DNA from: Hippophae tibetana
Lineage: Eukaryota > Streptophyta > Magnoliopsida > Rosales > Elaeagnaceae
Direction: 5' to 3'
DNA: 64,000 bases
Assembly: GCA_037013495.1 (NCBI GenBank)
Contig: CM072803.1
Span: 18,063,501-18,127,500 of the forward strand
The notes under the pieces are model-generated. The model ran no database searches. It was not told the DNA's origin and saw nothing but the letters and a program-made list of their open reading frames with translations. Of the stretch, positions 1-12,160 are shown one piece after another; positions within the stretch are counted from its first letter, which is position 1; each line of letters begins with the position of its first letter. The position numbers were made by a program, and so were the translations under genes.

Positions 1-360
1 GCGTAAGAGGAGTTGGATTGTTATTGATAAATAGCTTCAACATTATCAATGACTATGAATAAGAAAATAGGATCTAAAACCAAATCAACAAGATGGATGC
101 TACTTCCAAGTCTATGTCTGTGGTTCAATGGTTCTGAATAGTTGGCGTAAAATAAAAAATGAGGATATGCTTTGTAGCTGTAGATACAAGTATACAACCA
201 TAGTTGCATGTCAATTTTTAGTTTGTCTTCCCTATGGCGCGACGCATACAAGTGCCTTGCTAAAATCCACAGTGCATTTTGTTAAGGAGATTGTAGAGCA
301 TATATATATGCTTTATGGATATGTTTTCCTGTTTGATGGATACTTTATTGCATTATAGAT
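1..360. other. left edge, no gene recognised
   Basis: Two overlapping short open frames exist on opposite strands (21-251 and 128-358), but neither has a recognisable domain, splice context or codon bias. I see nothing else here. Confidence 0.4.
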
Positions 361-517
361 TGTAACCTTAATATTTAACTTAATTCAACATTTAGATGAT
401 TTCAACCTTAATATTTAACTTAATTCAACATTTAGATGATTTCAACCTTAATATTTAACTTAATTCAACATTTAGATGATTTCAACCTATTTTTAACTTA
501 ATTCAACATTTAGATGT
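361..517. repeat. 40-bp tandem repeat, about 4 copies
   Basis: Units start at 361, 401, 441 and 481. The first three are nearly identical 40-mers built around ttaacttaattcaacattta; the fourth is 3 bp shorter with a small internal deletion. The array lies in AT-rich intergenic DNA and has no coding frame. Confidence 0.95.
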
Positions 518-1159
518 TATCAGTGATTAAACTAATAAATATATTATCAAATTATCGTAAAAGTTACAAATATATTATCTAACTTTATCGAGTGATAAAA
601 ATCACTCAATTATAATTAGTGGTATAAATGTACAATTATATTATATTTTTAGTGTTAAATTTGTACTACTAATAAGAATTTTGGTGGAAGATTTGTATCA
701 ATAATATGGAATTAAGTGGAAGATCTATATCAATAATATTTGAGTATTATTTTTGTCACTCGATAGAGTTAAATGGTATATTTATAACTTTTAAGATAGT
801 ACTATTATTCCTTAGTTTACACTTGTAGGTTCTTAGAATATGAACGTGTTTTTAAAAAAATTAATTTAACGTGTCACGTATTTAATTATGATAACGAAAA
901 ACTAGTGCAAATAGAGTAAAATATCAGAAAAAGATAATGAATTCACGTAAACATGTTACAGAAAACGCCAAAGCAAATAACAAAATATGGAAATACCAAA
1001 TGAAAAGGCTAAGAAACCAAGAAACTATAAATGTTTCATGATTTTGTAATTATAAGGCATAATTACACAAAAATTGATGATTTAAAGAAAATTTAGATTA
1101 ATTATGCCCTAGAAACCAATAATTAGAGTGAGTTATGACAGTTCAAATGACTTGATTGA
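518..1159. other. AT-rich intergenic DNA
   Basis: No coding frame, RNA gene or terminal inverted repeat was recognised. The right end probably contains the 3' UTR of the minus-strand gene whose stop codon is at 1160-1162. Confidence 0.5.
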
Positions 1160-3113
1160 TCAATGTATGATGAAGTAACAAAACGAGGTAACAAGCATTA
1201 TTGCCGAGAAGATCATCGGATTTAGCAGCCTTTGTGCATTGCTTGTTTCACCTTGCATATACCCTCCCCAATTGAATATACCTATAATTCAGATACATAC
1301 TATAAATTAAAACTCAATCAAAAGAACTTGTGACATTAAAGGCTCGTAAAGGATCTTTTTGATGCACATATTTTAAAGGTGTTTTGATAGAAAGTAGTTT
1401 CAAAAGATACATTTATATGTTTAGTATAAAGTTATTATAAATCATTCTTAACCTTACTTTATTAATTATTTTAAGATTACAATATAAATTTCAAATTATT
1501 TTTAAAAAAAATAAATATTACTTCATTCAAAAGGAAAAAAAGTGTTTTTAAATTTTTTTAGAGATCGTCGTACGCTCATATTTGAACTATTTGAAAGCAT
1601 TTTCAATCCAAAATCGAAACAATTTCAAATTGATCCTAATTTCACTATGTAATAGTTGCTACATGTTTGAGATAAGTCTAATTCTCCTACGTCACTTTCG
1701 ATGTGTCATTGCAAATACCACTAATACGTGACAAATATGTGTATCATTTTGTCCATATATTTGCCAATTATTGGACTCAGTGATTTGAAGTCACGAGGCC
1801 ATTTGTTTTAGCAACAGCCATTACCTTTATCTCTTGTATAGCTGCAGCCACTACGTAGTGTACCCCTTATATCATGTACAGTGGCCTTATTGTGAAACAA
1901 AAAATCTGAAAACGTATTTTCAATGCAGTTGAGGACTAGTTGTGTCTCAGCAAAGCAAGGTCCACGGCAGAACAAGTTCATTGCTTCTGGTGGTACATTG
2001 ATGCTTCCACCCTCATTCAATCTATATGCTTCATCGCATCTACCGTAAATCTGGTTTCATTCTCAAATCAAATCACAGTACACAAACAAGTTAAAGATTG
2101 AATCTATTCTTTTGATCATTAACAACTTTCTTAATAATACTCATTCAAATAACAAACCTTGTTATTAAAACATATCAAGGCCTTTTCAAACATGTACACT
2201 GGGCTGTCCTCTGCTACACATCCTGCATCATATCCAACCCATCATACAAAAATCAGACTAATTAATTAAAAAAAAACAATTTAAAAAGTGTCTGGCTTTA
2301 TCTTATGTTACATGTTACATGAAATCTGTTACAATACAGTATGTCATAAATTATTGAATATGTATTAGAGTCTTAGATATGTCTATTTTTTTCAATTTTA
2401 TATAAATTTGTACTAAATTGAAATTTTGAGTACGAATACTCATATATAAACAAAGACAAATTTAAGATAAGAAGTAATGAGAGGCACTAAATAAAATATC
2501 AAAATATTTGTTTGTTTTTATTTGCTTTTCGTTAAATAAAGATACAATATATATCTCATTTAAGTGTCATTTTTATATTTAAATTATTCAATTTATAATG
2601 AATTTTTAAGTGATAAAAAAAGTCTCAAAATTTAGAGGGTGTATTTTTATTTTATACATCAATTTATCTATAATTATATAGTTATTAATTACAACGTACA
2701 TATATATTCAGTACGTTTCAATTTAGATTTAGAGTATATTACAGGTGATGTGATTAACAATACTTTTATTTGTAATCATTCTATTATTGAACTCATAAAT
2801 GTTTTTTTTATATATATGCGTTCAAAATCAAAAAGATCGTTAGAATTCCATCGATGGAATACTCATTCAAGAGTTTTACACTAATGAATCATGCAATACT
2901 TTCCAGAAAAACTCTTGAATGAGTATTCAAATTAGTTTTATTTTTAAATACATGTTTGATTTTGAGTTTAACTGAGGGTAAAAAAATGAAAAGTAGTGTA
3001 AAAGATGCTAAAAAGAAAAACTGCTCCTTTATTTATTATATATTACCTGAATAGAAGAAGCAAGTGATAGAGAAAAGAAAACGAAAGTAAAGAATGAGCT
3101 TATATTTCTGCAT
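1160..3113 (-). CDS. small secreted cysteine-rich protein, probably GPI-anchored (4 exons, 159 aa)
   Basis: The assembled minus-strand exons are 3113-3047, 2222-2158, 2050-1825 and 1281-1160. Every junction is GT-AG, and the phases fit (67+65+226+122 = 480 nt, 160 codons with the stop). Exon 1 encodes a hydrophobic signal peptide (about residues 1-22). The mature part has seven cysteines (24, 40, 49, 72, 76, 86, 113), including the spacing CRGPC at 72-76, and a conserved-looking stretch LVLNCIENTFSDFLFHNKAT. The C-terminus (about 140-159) is hydrophobic with no charged tail, as in GPI-anchor signals, preceded by small residues near 130-135. Reading through the exon-3 donor would instead end at a TAA at 1808 (124 aa), which lacks the tail. 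I recall similar plant proteins of unknown function but cannot name the family. Extracellular or plasma-membrane surface location is inferred. Intron 1 (824 bp) holds a hairpin repeat. Confidence 0.72.
2857..2928. repeat. hairpin: perfect 21-bp inverted repeat in intron
   Basis: Positions 2857-2877 (gaatactcattcaagagttt plus t) are the exact reverse complement of 2908-2928, with a 30-nt loop. Weaker complementarity continues outward (caaaatcaaa near 2823 and tttgattttg near 2957). It lies in intron 1 of the cysteine-rich protein gene. It may be a MITE remnant or a small-RNA-type hairpin. Confidence 0.85.
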
Positions 3114-3654
3114 ACTGTAGAGAGCCATTTGGGGATTAACTAGTTGCAAAAAGAACTTGTTATGGAGAATGTACACCAAGTTAATTCTGATATTAATACA
3201 TGTTTTCATTCATACTAAAAAAGATTAAAATGTTTTCATATTAAAAGCTTTTTATTTTTGCTGAGGACATGAAGTCGAGCAACCTTTCTTTATTATATGG
3301 ATTTTCTGTGAGATTAGGCCACCCCATTTGAACAAAATGAAATAGAAGATGCATATTAGTTGGGAAATTTCACTTTTGTGATGCATAATATATGATACGG
3401 AGGATCGTTTTAAATATAAATGGTTTGAATAAATATTTTTATCAAATAATCTCAATTTTTAAATAAATATAATTTAACATAATATATATAATTAATAACA
3501 AATGGCTAGAAAAGGAAAGTCAAGTTGGTGTGCAAAAACCACCAACTCTGCACTTGTTTTGGAGCTTGTATGATAACTAAAAAATGAATTTAAAAACAGC
3601 TTTTACGAAAAAGAGCCTGAAAATACATAAGCCAGACCCGACGTGTTATAAAAG
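3114..3654. other. upstream region of the cysteine-rich protein gene
   Basis: This should contain the promoter of the minus-strand gene starting at 3113. No strong TATA box can be singled out in such AT-rich DNA. The open frame at 3252-3455 shows no recognisable protein signature. Confidence 0.4.
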
Positions 3655-3727
3655 TGGAGATGCGGGGTATCGATCCCCGTACCTCTCGCATGCTAAGCGA
3701 GCGCTCTACCATCTGAGCTACATCCCC
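3655..3727 (-). tRNA. tRNA-Ala (anticodon AGC)
   Basis: The 73-nt minus-strand sequence folds as a full cloverleaf. The acceptor stem is GGGGATG against CATCTCC, with the G3:U70 wobble pair that specifies alanine. The anticodon stem CTCGC/GCGAG encloses TTAGCAT, giving AGC at plus 3692-3694. The T arm is ACGGGGATCGATACCCCG, with the A discriminator at 3655. CCA is not encoded and there is no intron, as expected for a nuclear plant gene. A minus-strand T run that could terminate Pol III is not obvious immediately downstream. Confidence 0.97.
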
Positions 3728-4831
3728 ATGTTTGCAACTTGATTACATAATTATATTTAATTGTTACATATTATGACCAAATGGCTCACTCCCCTATAAA
3801 AATCAATGGAAAATATATATATATATATATATATATACTTTTTACAAATATACATGTATTTATCATCCAATTATGTTATGTCATATAAGTTAATAACTCA
3901 TCTTAACTGACACAACAATCTTTTTAGCATGATTTACATGTAATGTTACACTTTGAGTTTGATCTCTCAATATTTGTGTAACATCTTTTTAAATTTAATA
4001 CATTTGATTCAAATTTAAAAATTATTAGAATAATAAATTAATGTTTTTATTTTTATTTGTTTGCATTATTATTCCTTAATTTTTAAGTTTCAATAAGTTT
4101 AGTTTTATTGTTTACGTGTTATAATTGGACAACATGAAACCATTTAAACGTTCATTTCTCAAGTCTATCTTAGCTGTTGTTTAGTTAAAGTTCGCAAACA
4201 CAATCAACAATTTTCTGACTGTATTTTTATGAAACTTAAGCCATGGGAATCAATATAATAAATGATTTAAAATTTTAAATACATTTCAGAATTATCCTTT
4301 TCAATAAATTTCTTATTATTTTATTCCATTTTAAAATTATCTTGATTCCACTCAAAAATGCTGATTCTTCTGCTAAATTAATATTAATGTTTTATTTTTA
4401 TTTTTATTCATGCTTCAATTTGCAGATTACAATATAATTACTCTCAGTTCCACGATTATTTAAATATCTCACCTATTCAATTTAACATGAACAACACGTA
4501 ATTTAATACATACAAAATACCTTTCGTTTTGGTAGTTACCACCCACTTGACACTGTTTTGGTATATGTTTATACAGCAGTTTAACAATATAACATCAATA
4601 TAAAAAAATAATAATAATAATAATAAGGCTGGCTAATGGGGCAAAGAATTGTGAAACAAAACTAATGATAATGATGATAATTCAGTTGATCGTATCGTAA
4701 GAGGACTATTTGGTGTCATTTTCTGAAGACAACAAAAGTGAAATATCTCCATTTTCCAATACATTACATATCGATTTAATAAGAAAAAATGTCAATCAAA
4801 AGATGCAAATCAAAACTTTTCGTTTCACCTT
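3728..4831. other. intergenic, AT microsatellite
   Basis: It contains an (AT)n run at about 3813-3837 and a short (ATA)n run near 4607-4625. The right end (about 4700-4831) is likely the SAR1 3' UTR. Nothing else was recognised. Confidence 0.5.
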
Positions 4832-6993
4832 CTACTTAATGTACTGAGATAGCCATTTGAAGCCATCTCCATAACCCATTTTCCGGACAATGCTGCACAT
4901 GAATACCTCAAGTGGGCGGACATTTGAATCCAACAACGGTACTTTTCCCTTGCCTGTGGTGAAGTTGTTCAGACCCAGGTGGAATCGCAACTCTTCTTCG
5001 GAAGCAGCATAAGGTATATCAATCTTGTTTCCTAAAATAAGGAATGGAACATTGGCCAATGCTTCATCCGAGAGGAGAGCATCGAGCTCTTTTTTGGATT
5101 CGGTAAATCTCTCCTTATCATAGGCATCAACTAGGTAAACAACTGCATCCACCTGCATAAAATAATGGAAAAAGATAATTCAACAAGGTTGATAAGCTCA
5201 AGGGGATTAAAATATATAGAATCAAGTTGACTCGACCATGAATATAGTATATTTTTACAGAGCACCTTCAGGGGTTATGCAATTCTCACTTCTGCAATCA
5301 GCCAATGTTATTTAACAAAGACATCAATGTCTGCATATCCCAACTCTTGTTAGTGAATGTTTATTTCTTTATAAATAGCAGGTATATCTTCCTCATTGTA
5401 GTTGTAAAAAGAAGCTATTAACAAACCTTCTAAGTACAAAAAGCACTATCAGCAAACTACCGTTGTTCATATTTTCTTCCCACGAATTAGATAGACATAA
5501 TAATTTAATAATTTATCTGGGTATGTACTATGTAGATGCACAAGTGTCTTAAGAAACTCAGCTTGAAGATGATGATATCAGAACAAAACAATTTCATTTA
5601 ACGAACTAAAGTAGCAAAACAAAAAACAACACAAAGTTGGATGTAAATGGTAAAAAAAATTGTGGTTTCATTTAAGACAATCAAATTTCACTTTGATTTC
5701 AAAGATTCAAAGATAATCCAAAACATATAAGCCATATGTTACTAAATTTTCTGAGATTTTACTAACGTCAGATCAATTGAGCAACAAGTCAAGTCGCCAT
5801 AAATAAACGAACTGCTAACTGCTCTTCCTCTTGAGAAAGCATTGAAAAATGACTATGTCAATGTGTTAATAGAAAAGTCGAATTAACAATTACACTATAT
5901 TTGCTTGTGTTAAAAGTGGTGTTATACAGAAGCAGTTTAAGAAAAAGCGGTTTTAGGAAGGGGAAAAAAAATAATGTGCTTCACTAAGCAAGCACAAAAT
6001 GTACTTTCTGAACCCTGAAAGCGCTTCTCATAATTTTTTTCTTGTTTAGTCCCGAAATATTGTTTACTGTCACAATCGTTTTTACAGTGTCCAAGAAGCA
6101 TAAACAAGCATGCCCTTAAACATCAGTTAAAACAAAGAGATTCATAGTTTCATTTAAAAAAAATCCAGCCACTTAGATGCTATTTTTTCCAGCACTATAA
6201 TGAATTCTACCTTTGCATAATAATCCTTCCAAACTCTGCGAGCAATCTGATGTCCACCCAAATCAAAGGCCTTGAACTTGATTTTACCAATACTCAACTC
6301 CTCAGACGTAGGATACTGCGTCGGCTGGTGTTGAACTAATCTCTGCAATAACCCATTACCGATATCCACAAAAATGAAAATCAATTTCAAAGCTAATTGA
6401 ACTAAATCATAGATAATAAATACAGCCTTTCATTTGTCTCCTACGAAAAACTGAAGAGAACTGAAGAAAATTTTCTTCCTTTAAGTCTTACATTGTGCAT
6501 CACGCAACTTTGTTCTAAACCCAACACCTCTTTCTATTACCATATTTTGCAATCAAACACATGTCAATAATATCAAAGCAAGGCTAATCTATTCATCTAA
6601 TTCCAGACTTTTTCATCGACCAAAGGCTAGTACGAGCTCATTGTGTAACATTTAACACTGGAATATCTCAATCACAAAAGGTCAATATCCTTTCGATCAT
6701 CTACGTTACAAATGAATAGACACAATCACGATTGAAAAACCAATACCCATAATTCCAATCATTCTCAAGAGGACACCCACTTTCATAATATTTTCAAAAG
6801 TTTCCTTACCATACAAACCCATTTTAAAAAAAAAGAAATGAAAATTAAAAAAAAACAAAAATACCTCGTCTCTGAGCATATGAAGAAGTGTGGTTTTTCC
6901 AGCGTTATCCAGCCCCAAAAACAAGATCTTGGCCTCCTTCTGCCATAACCCAAGAGATGCTAGAACTCCATAGAACCAATCGACCAAGAACAT
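4832..6993 (-). CDS. SAR1: small GTPase SAR1 (COPII coat), 3 exons, 193 aa
   Basis: Minus-strand exons are 6993-6865, 6342-6211 and 5152-4832. All junctions are GT-AG in phase 0 (43+44+106 codons plus a TAG stop). SAR1 is the Arf-family GTPase that starts COPII vesicle budding at ER exit sites. Visible motifs are the amphipathic N-terminus ([20 protein letters not shown]), the P-loop GLDNAGKT at 27-34, switch I with T51, the DLGGH motif at 70-74 (H74 needed for hydrolysis), NKID at 129-132, and the SAR1-specific end KWLSQYIK. At 193 aa it has the normal plant SAR1 length and all key residues, so it looks functional. The ATG at 6993 is the family start. Intron 2 (1058 bp) carries a small MITE. 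Confidence 0.96.
5893..6115. mobile_element. Tourist-like MITE in SAR1 intron 2
   Basis: About 223 bp. The right end reads inward as GGGCATGCTTGTTTATGCTTC and the left end contains TATATTTGCTTGTGTT, which are imperfect inverted repeats sharing TGCTTGT. TTA flanks both sides (5890-5892 and 6116-6118), the target duplication of PIF/Harbinger-type MITEs. There is no coding capacity. The left end is more diverged, so its boundary is uncertain. Confidence 0.5.
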
Positions 6994-7929
6994 TTTTGTG
7001 TTTCACTAAAGACCCACCTCCGAACAAACAGATCGAAGTCCCAAGAACTCAAAAATTAGAGTGGGGAGCAATGTGGAGATGTTTTGAAGGTTGTGATTTG
7101 TTTCGTTCGCCTCTGGTGGATTTCGACCGTTTGATTGAAAAAGAACATATTTAAATATTAAAATTTCCTCTTTTTATAATTAATTTATTGTAAAACATTT
7201 ACGTGGAGTATTTTATATAAAAATATAAATAAAAGAATTACAATTTAATCAGGTTGGTGGCGGATAAAAATCTGGTAAGCTACTAAATTTTAGTATTTTT
7301 TTTTTTTTCATCTTGAAGTGACTTCATTCAAATTCATAAGAAAATCCACGAGGAAAAGCTTGATAACTACGACCAAGCTTTGATCCTTTTTGAAGTTAAT
7401 GCTATGATCGAGGATATTGATTTATTTTTGTAAAAGTAATAATGTACAAGTGGTTGCAAGTTATTTTTAATTTTGTTAAAAATATTAAATATTTTTTATT
7501 ATATGATTTTTTTAAAATATTTTAAATACCTTTAAATAATAAATAACTTTTTATTTAAAATTATAATACTTATATTTCAAATAGTATTCTACGAAGAATT
7601 TACATCACAACTTAAAATATCCAAAATAAAGGATGAAAAGTTAAAACAACATGAAATAGTTTCAAATTAATTCATAACCAACATAATTGATAGTTTTGGA
7701 ATGAAATTGAAAATAAAAACTCCTATCTTGTCTTAATCTCCAATTTTTTTCAATTAAAACATCTTTAAAAGTTAAACAATTACTATATAAAATTAATCAA
7801 TTAAATAGCTGATAAATAATTAGATTAGATTCAAAAGAAACCTTATTTCAATTTCTTTTCACATTATATTTAATAGTCATAATCAAAACATGTAATTTAC
7901 TATATAAAAGTGAGACCATATCTTTTATA
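6994..7929. other. SAR1 upstream region and AT-rich spacer
   Basis: About 6994-7150 should hold the SAR1 5' UTR and core promoter for the minus strand; the rest is AT-rich DNA with no recognised element. The plus-strand open frame at 6888-7154 is the antisense shadow of SAR1 exon 1 and its leader. Confidence 0.45.
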
Positions 7930-8699
7930 GGTTGTATCGATGTCCCAAAAAAATCACCATTATCATTTTCTAACAATTGCATCTAAACCACCTTAGAAGT
8001 GTCCTTTCTAACGCTACCATCACTACTATCAGTGTTCATTTTAATCCAACTTTCACTTGGCTTTTCTCACATTTTGCTCACATAAGTGGATTATCACAAC
8101 TTTACACACAACATTTCATTTTTTTCAAAGATATTACTTTAAGTAACTCCTTAGTTAATATATTAACTCATCTGAGAATACCATCAGCATTTCTTTCAAT
8201 TTTACTATGGATCACCTCATTGCGATTATGCTAGATAACTCAAGTTATATAACAAAAATAACTAGCCTCTTCATTCGAGCATATATCTCCACAATCTTCC
8301 ATATATTAGTGAAACCCATATTATTGGTTCTTTTATGCAAGTTGTGAAAAATTTACAATTTTCAAACTTTTATATCATTGTTACAATTCCATAAAGCATG
8401 TGTGATATATTTAATGTTGTTATTACACAATCTATACCTATACCAAGGAATCTAAAACAAAAAAAAATCTTACACGAGTGAGAATAAGTTGGAAATTTTT
8501 TATTACAAACCTTTCATATGAAAACTTTAACTTTATTTGAAACATTAAGACTTCATAGGCGTTTCTACCAAGTTGGCTCATTTATGTTACTACAACATGC
8601 ACCCAAATTATCACGAGCCTATAATCTCCTTTTTTTTCCTCAACTAGTTAGTAATCACTTCTGATTGATAAAACCTCATTCTCAGACCTCCCTCATATG

Positions 8700-11600
8700 A
8701 GCTTGTCATCATGATTTTTACTGATCAAAGAGATCTATAATATTGCTTCAACATCATCTCTAAAAAGTTATTTTTAATCAAATCTTCATTTTGTATCCCC
8801 ACATCATTTATAAATTCAACAACAAGAGTGATTTTGGGAAGTAAACAAGGAGAAAAAACTTTAAAAGAAGTTGAATAAGATAACCAAGGATCCATATACA
8901 TATTCACCCTCTCATCATTACCTATTCTCCAATTTAGGCAAGTGACACACATCTCCCTACATCAAGTCACATTTCTCCACAAGAAAGAAGAAAAAACAGG
9001 TGTATTTGCATGCAAAATATCACTATTTAAATAATATTTTGCATGCAATACATGAGCCACAAGACTATTATCTCTCTATAAGAGTCTCCAACAATGTTTT
9101 AAACAAGAGCTTGATTAAAGGAAGATAAATTCCTAAAACTCATCCCACCCAAGGCTTTTGGCTTATAGAGCTTCTCATATATGCCATCTAATGGATGGTT
9201 TTTTTTCTCTAAGTCATATCCCTACCAAAATTTTGCCATCAAACTTTGTATCTTAGAACACAAACTTGAAGGCAATTTGAAACAACTTATAGTATAGGTG
9301 AGGATAACTTGAATTACTGACTTAAACAATACTTCCCTTCCAATCATATACAAGCATTTATCTTTCCAACTTTTTAATTTCTTTCATACCCTATCCTTAA
9401 TGTCCCCAAACAACCTCTTTTTATTCTTTCCCACCATAGTCGGCAATCCAAGGTAATATTCATGACAATTAAAAAAAGGAATACCCAAAGTATCAAAAGC
9501 TAGCTTTTTTATTTCTTCAAAACTGTTACGACTAAAACACATAGCAAACTTCCTAATATTAACTTTTTGCCTTGAAGTATTCTTATAGATTTTCATAATT
9601 TTTTTAAGTTTTTTACAAGAAATACTATTTGCTTCAATAAACACAAAGCTATCATCTGCAAAAAAAGAGATGGAAAACTCGTGAGATTGCATGTGTAACA
9701 GCTACTTCTTTAATTTGTTCATCCCTCTCTATCTTTCTAAGTAAACTAGAAAGGCCCTCAGTATATAAAATAAAAAGGTATGGGAAGAGAAGATATCCCT
9801 ATCTCAAACCTTTATCAAGCTTAAAAGACTCAATAATATCCATACTAATAGAGAGAGAATGGAAAAATAAACTTACAAAATTCATGATCAAATTCACCTA
9901 AAGCATAAAAAAACCCAATTTTAGAAAAATAAATTTCAAAAACCTTCACTCTACTCTACCATAAGCCTTCATCATGTTAAATTTGATGGCAACCCTTGGC
10001 TTTTTACCCTTTAAAATCCTTTTAATAGAATGTAAAGTTTCAAAAGCCACCATTAAATTATCTAAGGTCAATCTCTCAAGCATAAAAACATTTTGACTAT
10101 CAAAAAATGTATCAATAAAGATAGACTTCATTCAATTGGTTATACACTTTAGAATGATTTTGAAGATAACATTACAAAGGCCAATAGACTGGAATTAAGT
10201 AATTTTTTTGGCTCCTTAACTTTAGGAGTTAAGGATATGATAGTATTTTTGTGGTCCTACAAACTATCATTATGTTTCAGCACTCTTAGGTAGAAGTAAG
10301 TCGCATCATCTCCAATAATATCCCAATGCTTTTGATAAAACAAAGCATGAAGTCTATCAAGGCCAGATGCCTTAACTATGTGCATTTGTTTAATAGCAAG
10401 TTCAATGTCTTGCCTATTTAAAGACCTAGCTAAAAAATCATTCATATCAACAATTACCCTGAACTCAATACAATCTTCAAAGATATCAAGATTACATGAC
10501 CACTAATTTGAAGTATAATTCTTGAAAAAGACTTTGTATTTCTTCTATTGACTTAACACACACATCATTATCATCAAGAAATCTCACTATATTATTTCTT
10601 TTAAGTCTTTGGGTAGCTTTCTTATGAAAGTATGTTGAGTTCTTGTCTCTAGAAAGAAGCCAAAGTTGTCTAGACCTTTGTTTCCACATCACTTCATCAT
10701 ATTCCAACAAAGAATTGATCTCTCTTTCCAAGGCTGTAGTTTGTTCTAAACAAGCCAGTACCTTATCTTCCTACAATCATGTCTCTAATTTACCCAACCT
10801 TTGTTAAATATACCACACAGTGTTTCATTTCTAATTAATGAGAGTCGTACTACACTACTTCATTTTGACTTTGAACAAATGTAAGTTCCTCCCACTCAGA
10901 CTAAAAACACTCCAAGAATTCTTTATTACCTCCTATCATCCTTCAATCAGTGTCCAAAATTCCTCAAATCTGAAGGACTATTGCTTCTTTTTCTTAGTCA
11001 TGATAGTTCCAATCTTTTCGATACTTAAGACAATTGCAAAGTGATTAGTTTTTACACCTTCTAATGTAAGCCTCTTTTTAAATTAAACAACTTGAGCCAG
11101 TAATAACTCACAAAAGCTCTATCTAAATCGAATGTGAGTGAGATCATTAGCTTTCCTTTAAAACGCTCATAACTATTATCCATAAGCCCATTATCTCTGG
11201 TAGCACTTCTAAATTATCAATTTTCCATTTGAGTTTCAAATTTTTACTAAGTTGTTCAAATTGAGAGGTTACCTCATTAAAATCTCCTAAGATGACCCAA
11301 GGAAGGTGATTTCCATGTAACAACCTCCTCAAAATCTCCCATGAGTCATTTCATTTCATTCTATTAGGGTTTTGTTTGTACCACGCCTATCTCAGCGGAG
11401 GGCATAAGGCATCTTAGGATATCCACGTGGGGCCCAGGATTCTGGCATTGATGCTTCACACCGATCTACATTCACAGTGGGGTGACCATAACCTGATACA
11501 TGTTTCTTTTACTCTCCCTAACTCTTGAACCCAAGACCCAGCCCTTAGGTAGACCTTAGGAAGCAAATTGGTACAATTTGGACTACTAATCCAGATAGTA

Positions 11601-12110
11601 TCAGATTACTCCCTAATAAGGTCTTAAGGGTCAAGACCAAGGTTCGAAACTTGGGGAGAGTGAAAGAAATATGTGTTAGGCTATGGCCACCCTACTGTGA
11701 ACATATATCAGTACGGAGCATCAACGCCATAACCCTAGACCCCACGTGGATATCCCGAGATCAGAGAACTCTAGTTCAAACAGGTTTCTATAAAAGTCGA
11801 TCAATATAAAAGTTTCAAACATAGCACTTAATGCAATACAACCAATATAGTGACTTCCATATCCCACTACAAAGACATCAAGCTTATTATTCCATAGCAA
11901 GAGTAAACCACCCCCATATTACTCTTTGGCACTTCAAAAAAGCAATCAAACTTACCTATCTTCACACATTATCACCTTTACCATTGTTAGTTGAGATTCT
12001 ATCAGAAAAAATCATTCTAGAAACTTGAATAGTAACGAATCTCATAAGAGCATGAACGCTCAAAAAGTTTCCAAACTCCTTGGCGTCCAACTCAAAATAT
12101 TCATGGCTTG
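8700..12110 (-). pseudogene. LINE ORF2 (endonuclease-reverse transcriptase) remnant
   Basis: Recognisable pieces on the minus strand: GGGLLLLWNNKLDV (endonuclease, about 11900); NDSWEILRRL followed by VILGDFNEV (endonuclease catalytic DFNE motif, about 11340-11280); WLLSRDKNSTYFHKKA (pre-RT, about 10660); KASGLDRLHALFYQKHW (RT, about 10370); a degraded form of the RT motif usually reading DMSKAYDRVEW at about 9960; and FADDSFVF, the RT catalytic motif, at about 9660. The FADD Asp pair is kept, but frame breaks between every block mean no functional enzyme. The 3' blocks include CNNNIKYITHALWNCNNDI (zinc-finger RVT type) at about 8440 and WIKMNTDSS (RNase H start) at about 8050. Confidence 0.85.
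11368..11787. mobile_element. 410-bp fold-back element inserted in the LINE, 5-bp target duplication
   Basis: The element is 11373-11782, starting TGTTTGTAC and ending GTTCAAACA. It is flanked by GGTTT at 11368-11372 and 11783-11787. Removing it with one GGTTT copy joins the LINE endonuclease frame at the expected residues. Inside, two arms of about 130 bp (about 11415-11545 and 11628-11757) are imperfect inverted copies: both begin ggatatccacgtgg when read inward. TG...CA ends plus a 5-bp duplication resemble a solo LTR, while the long arms resemble a fold-back MITE. Confidence 0.85.
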
Positions 12111-12160
12111 AGATAGGTTGAAAAGTAGGCCTCGTCACGGTATGTGGGGCAAACACCCCA

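Larger units (their letters stand above)
7930..12160 (-). mobile_element. decayed LINE (L1-type non-LTR retrotransposon)
   Basis: Fragments of a single plant L1-like ORF2 appear in the correct order on the minus strand: AP endonuclease (about 12110-11150), reverse transcriptase (about 10731-9384), a post-RT region (about 8952-8700), a zinc-finger RVT region (about 8470-8270) and the start of an RNase H domain (about 8060-7990). Many stops and frameshifts break it. No target duplication or poly(A) tail could be fixed, so the ends are approximate. The element is split near 11373-11782 by a later insertion. Confidence 0.85.

Noticed and set aside
361-517. CRISPR-like array
   Set aside because: The 40-bp units are head-to-tail without unique spacers; it is a minisatellite in plant DNA.
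1808-1824. TAA at 1808 as the real end of the cysteine-rich protein
   Set aside because: The preceding GTAATG is a good donor, and an in-phase downstream exon supplies a plausible GPI tail; the 124-aa version remains a possible alternative transcript.
7977-8234. 85-codon plus-strand frame
   Set aside because: The opposite strand carries LINE RNase H sequence (WIKMNTDSS), so this is a shadow.
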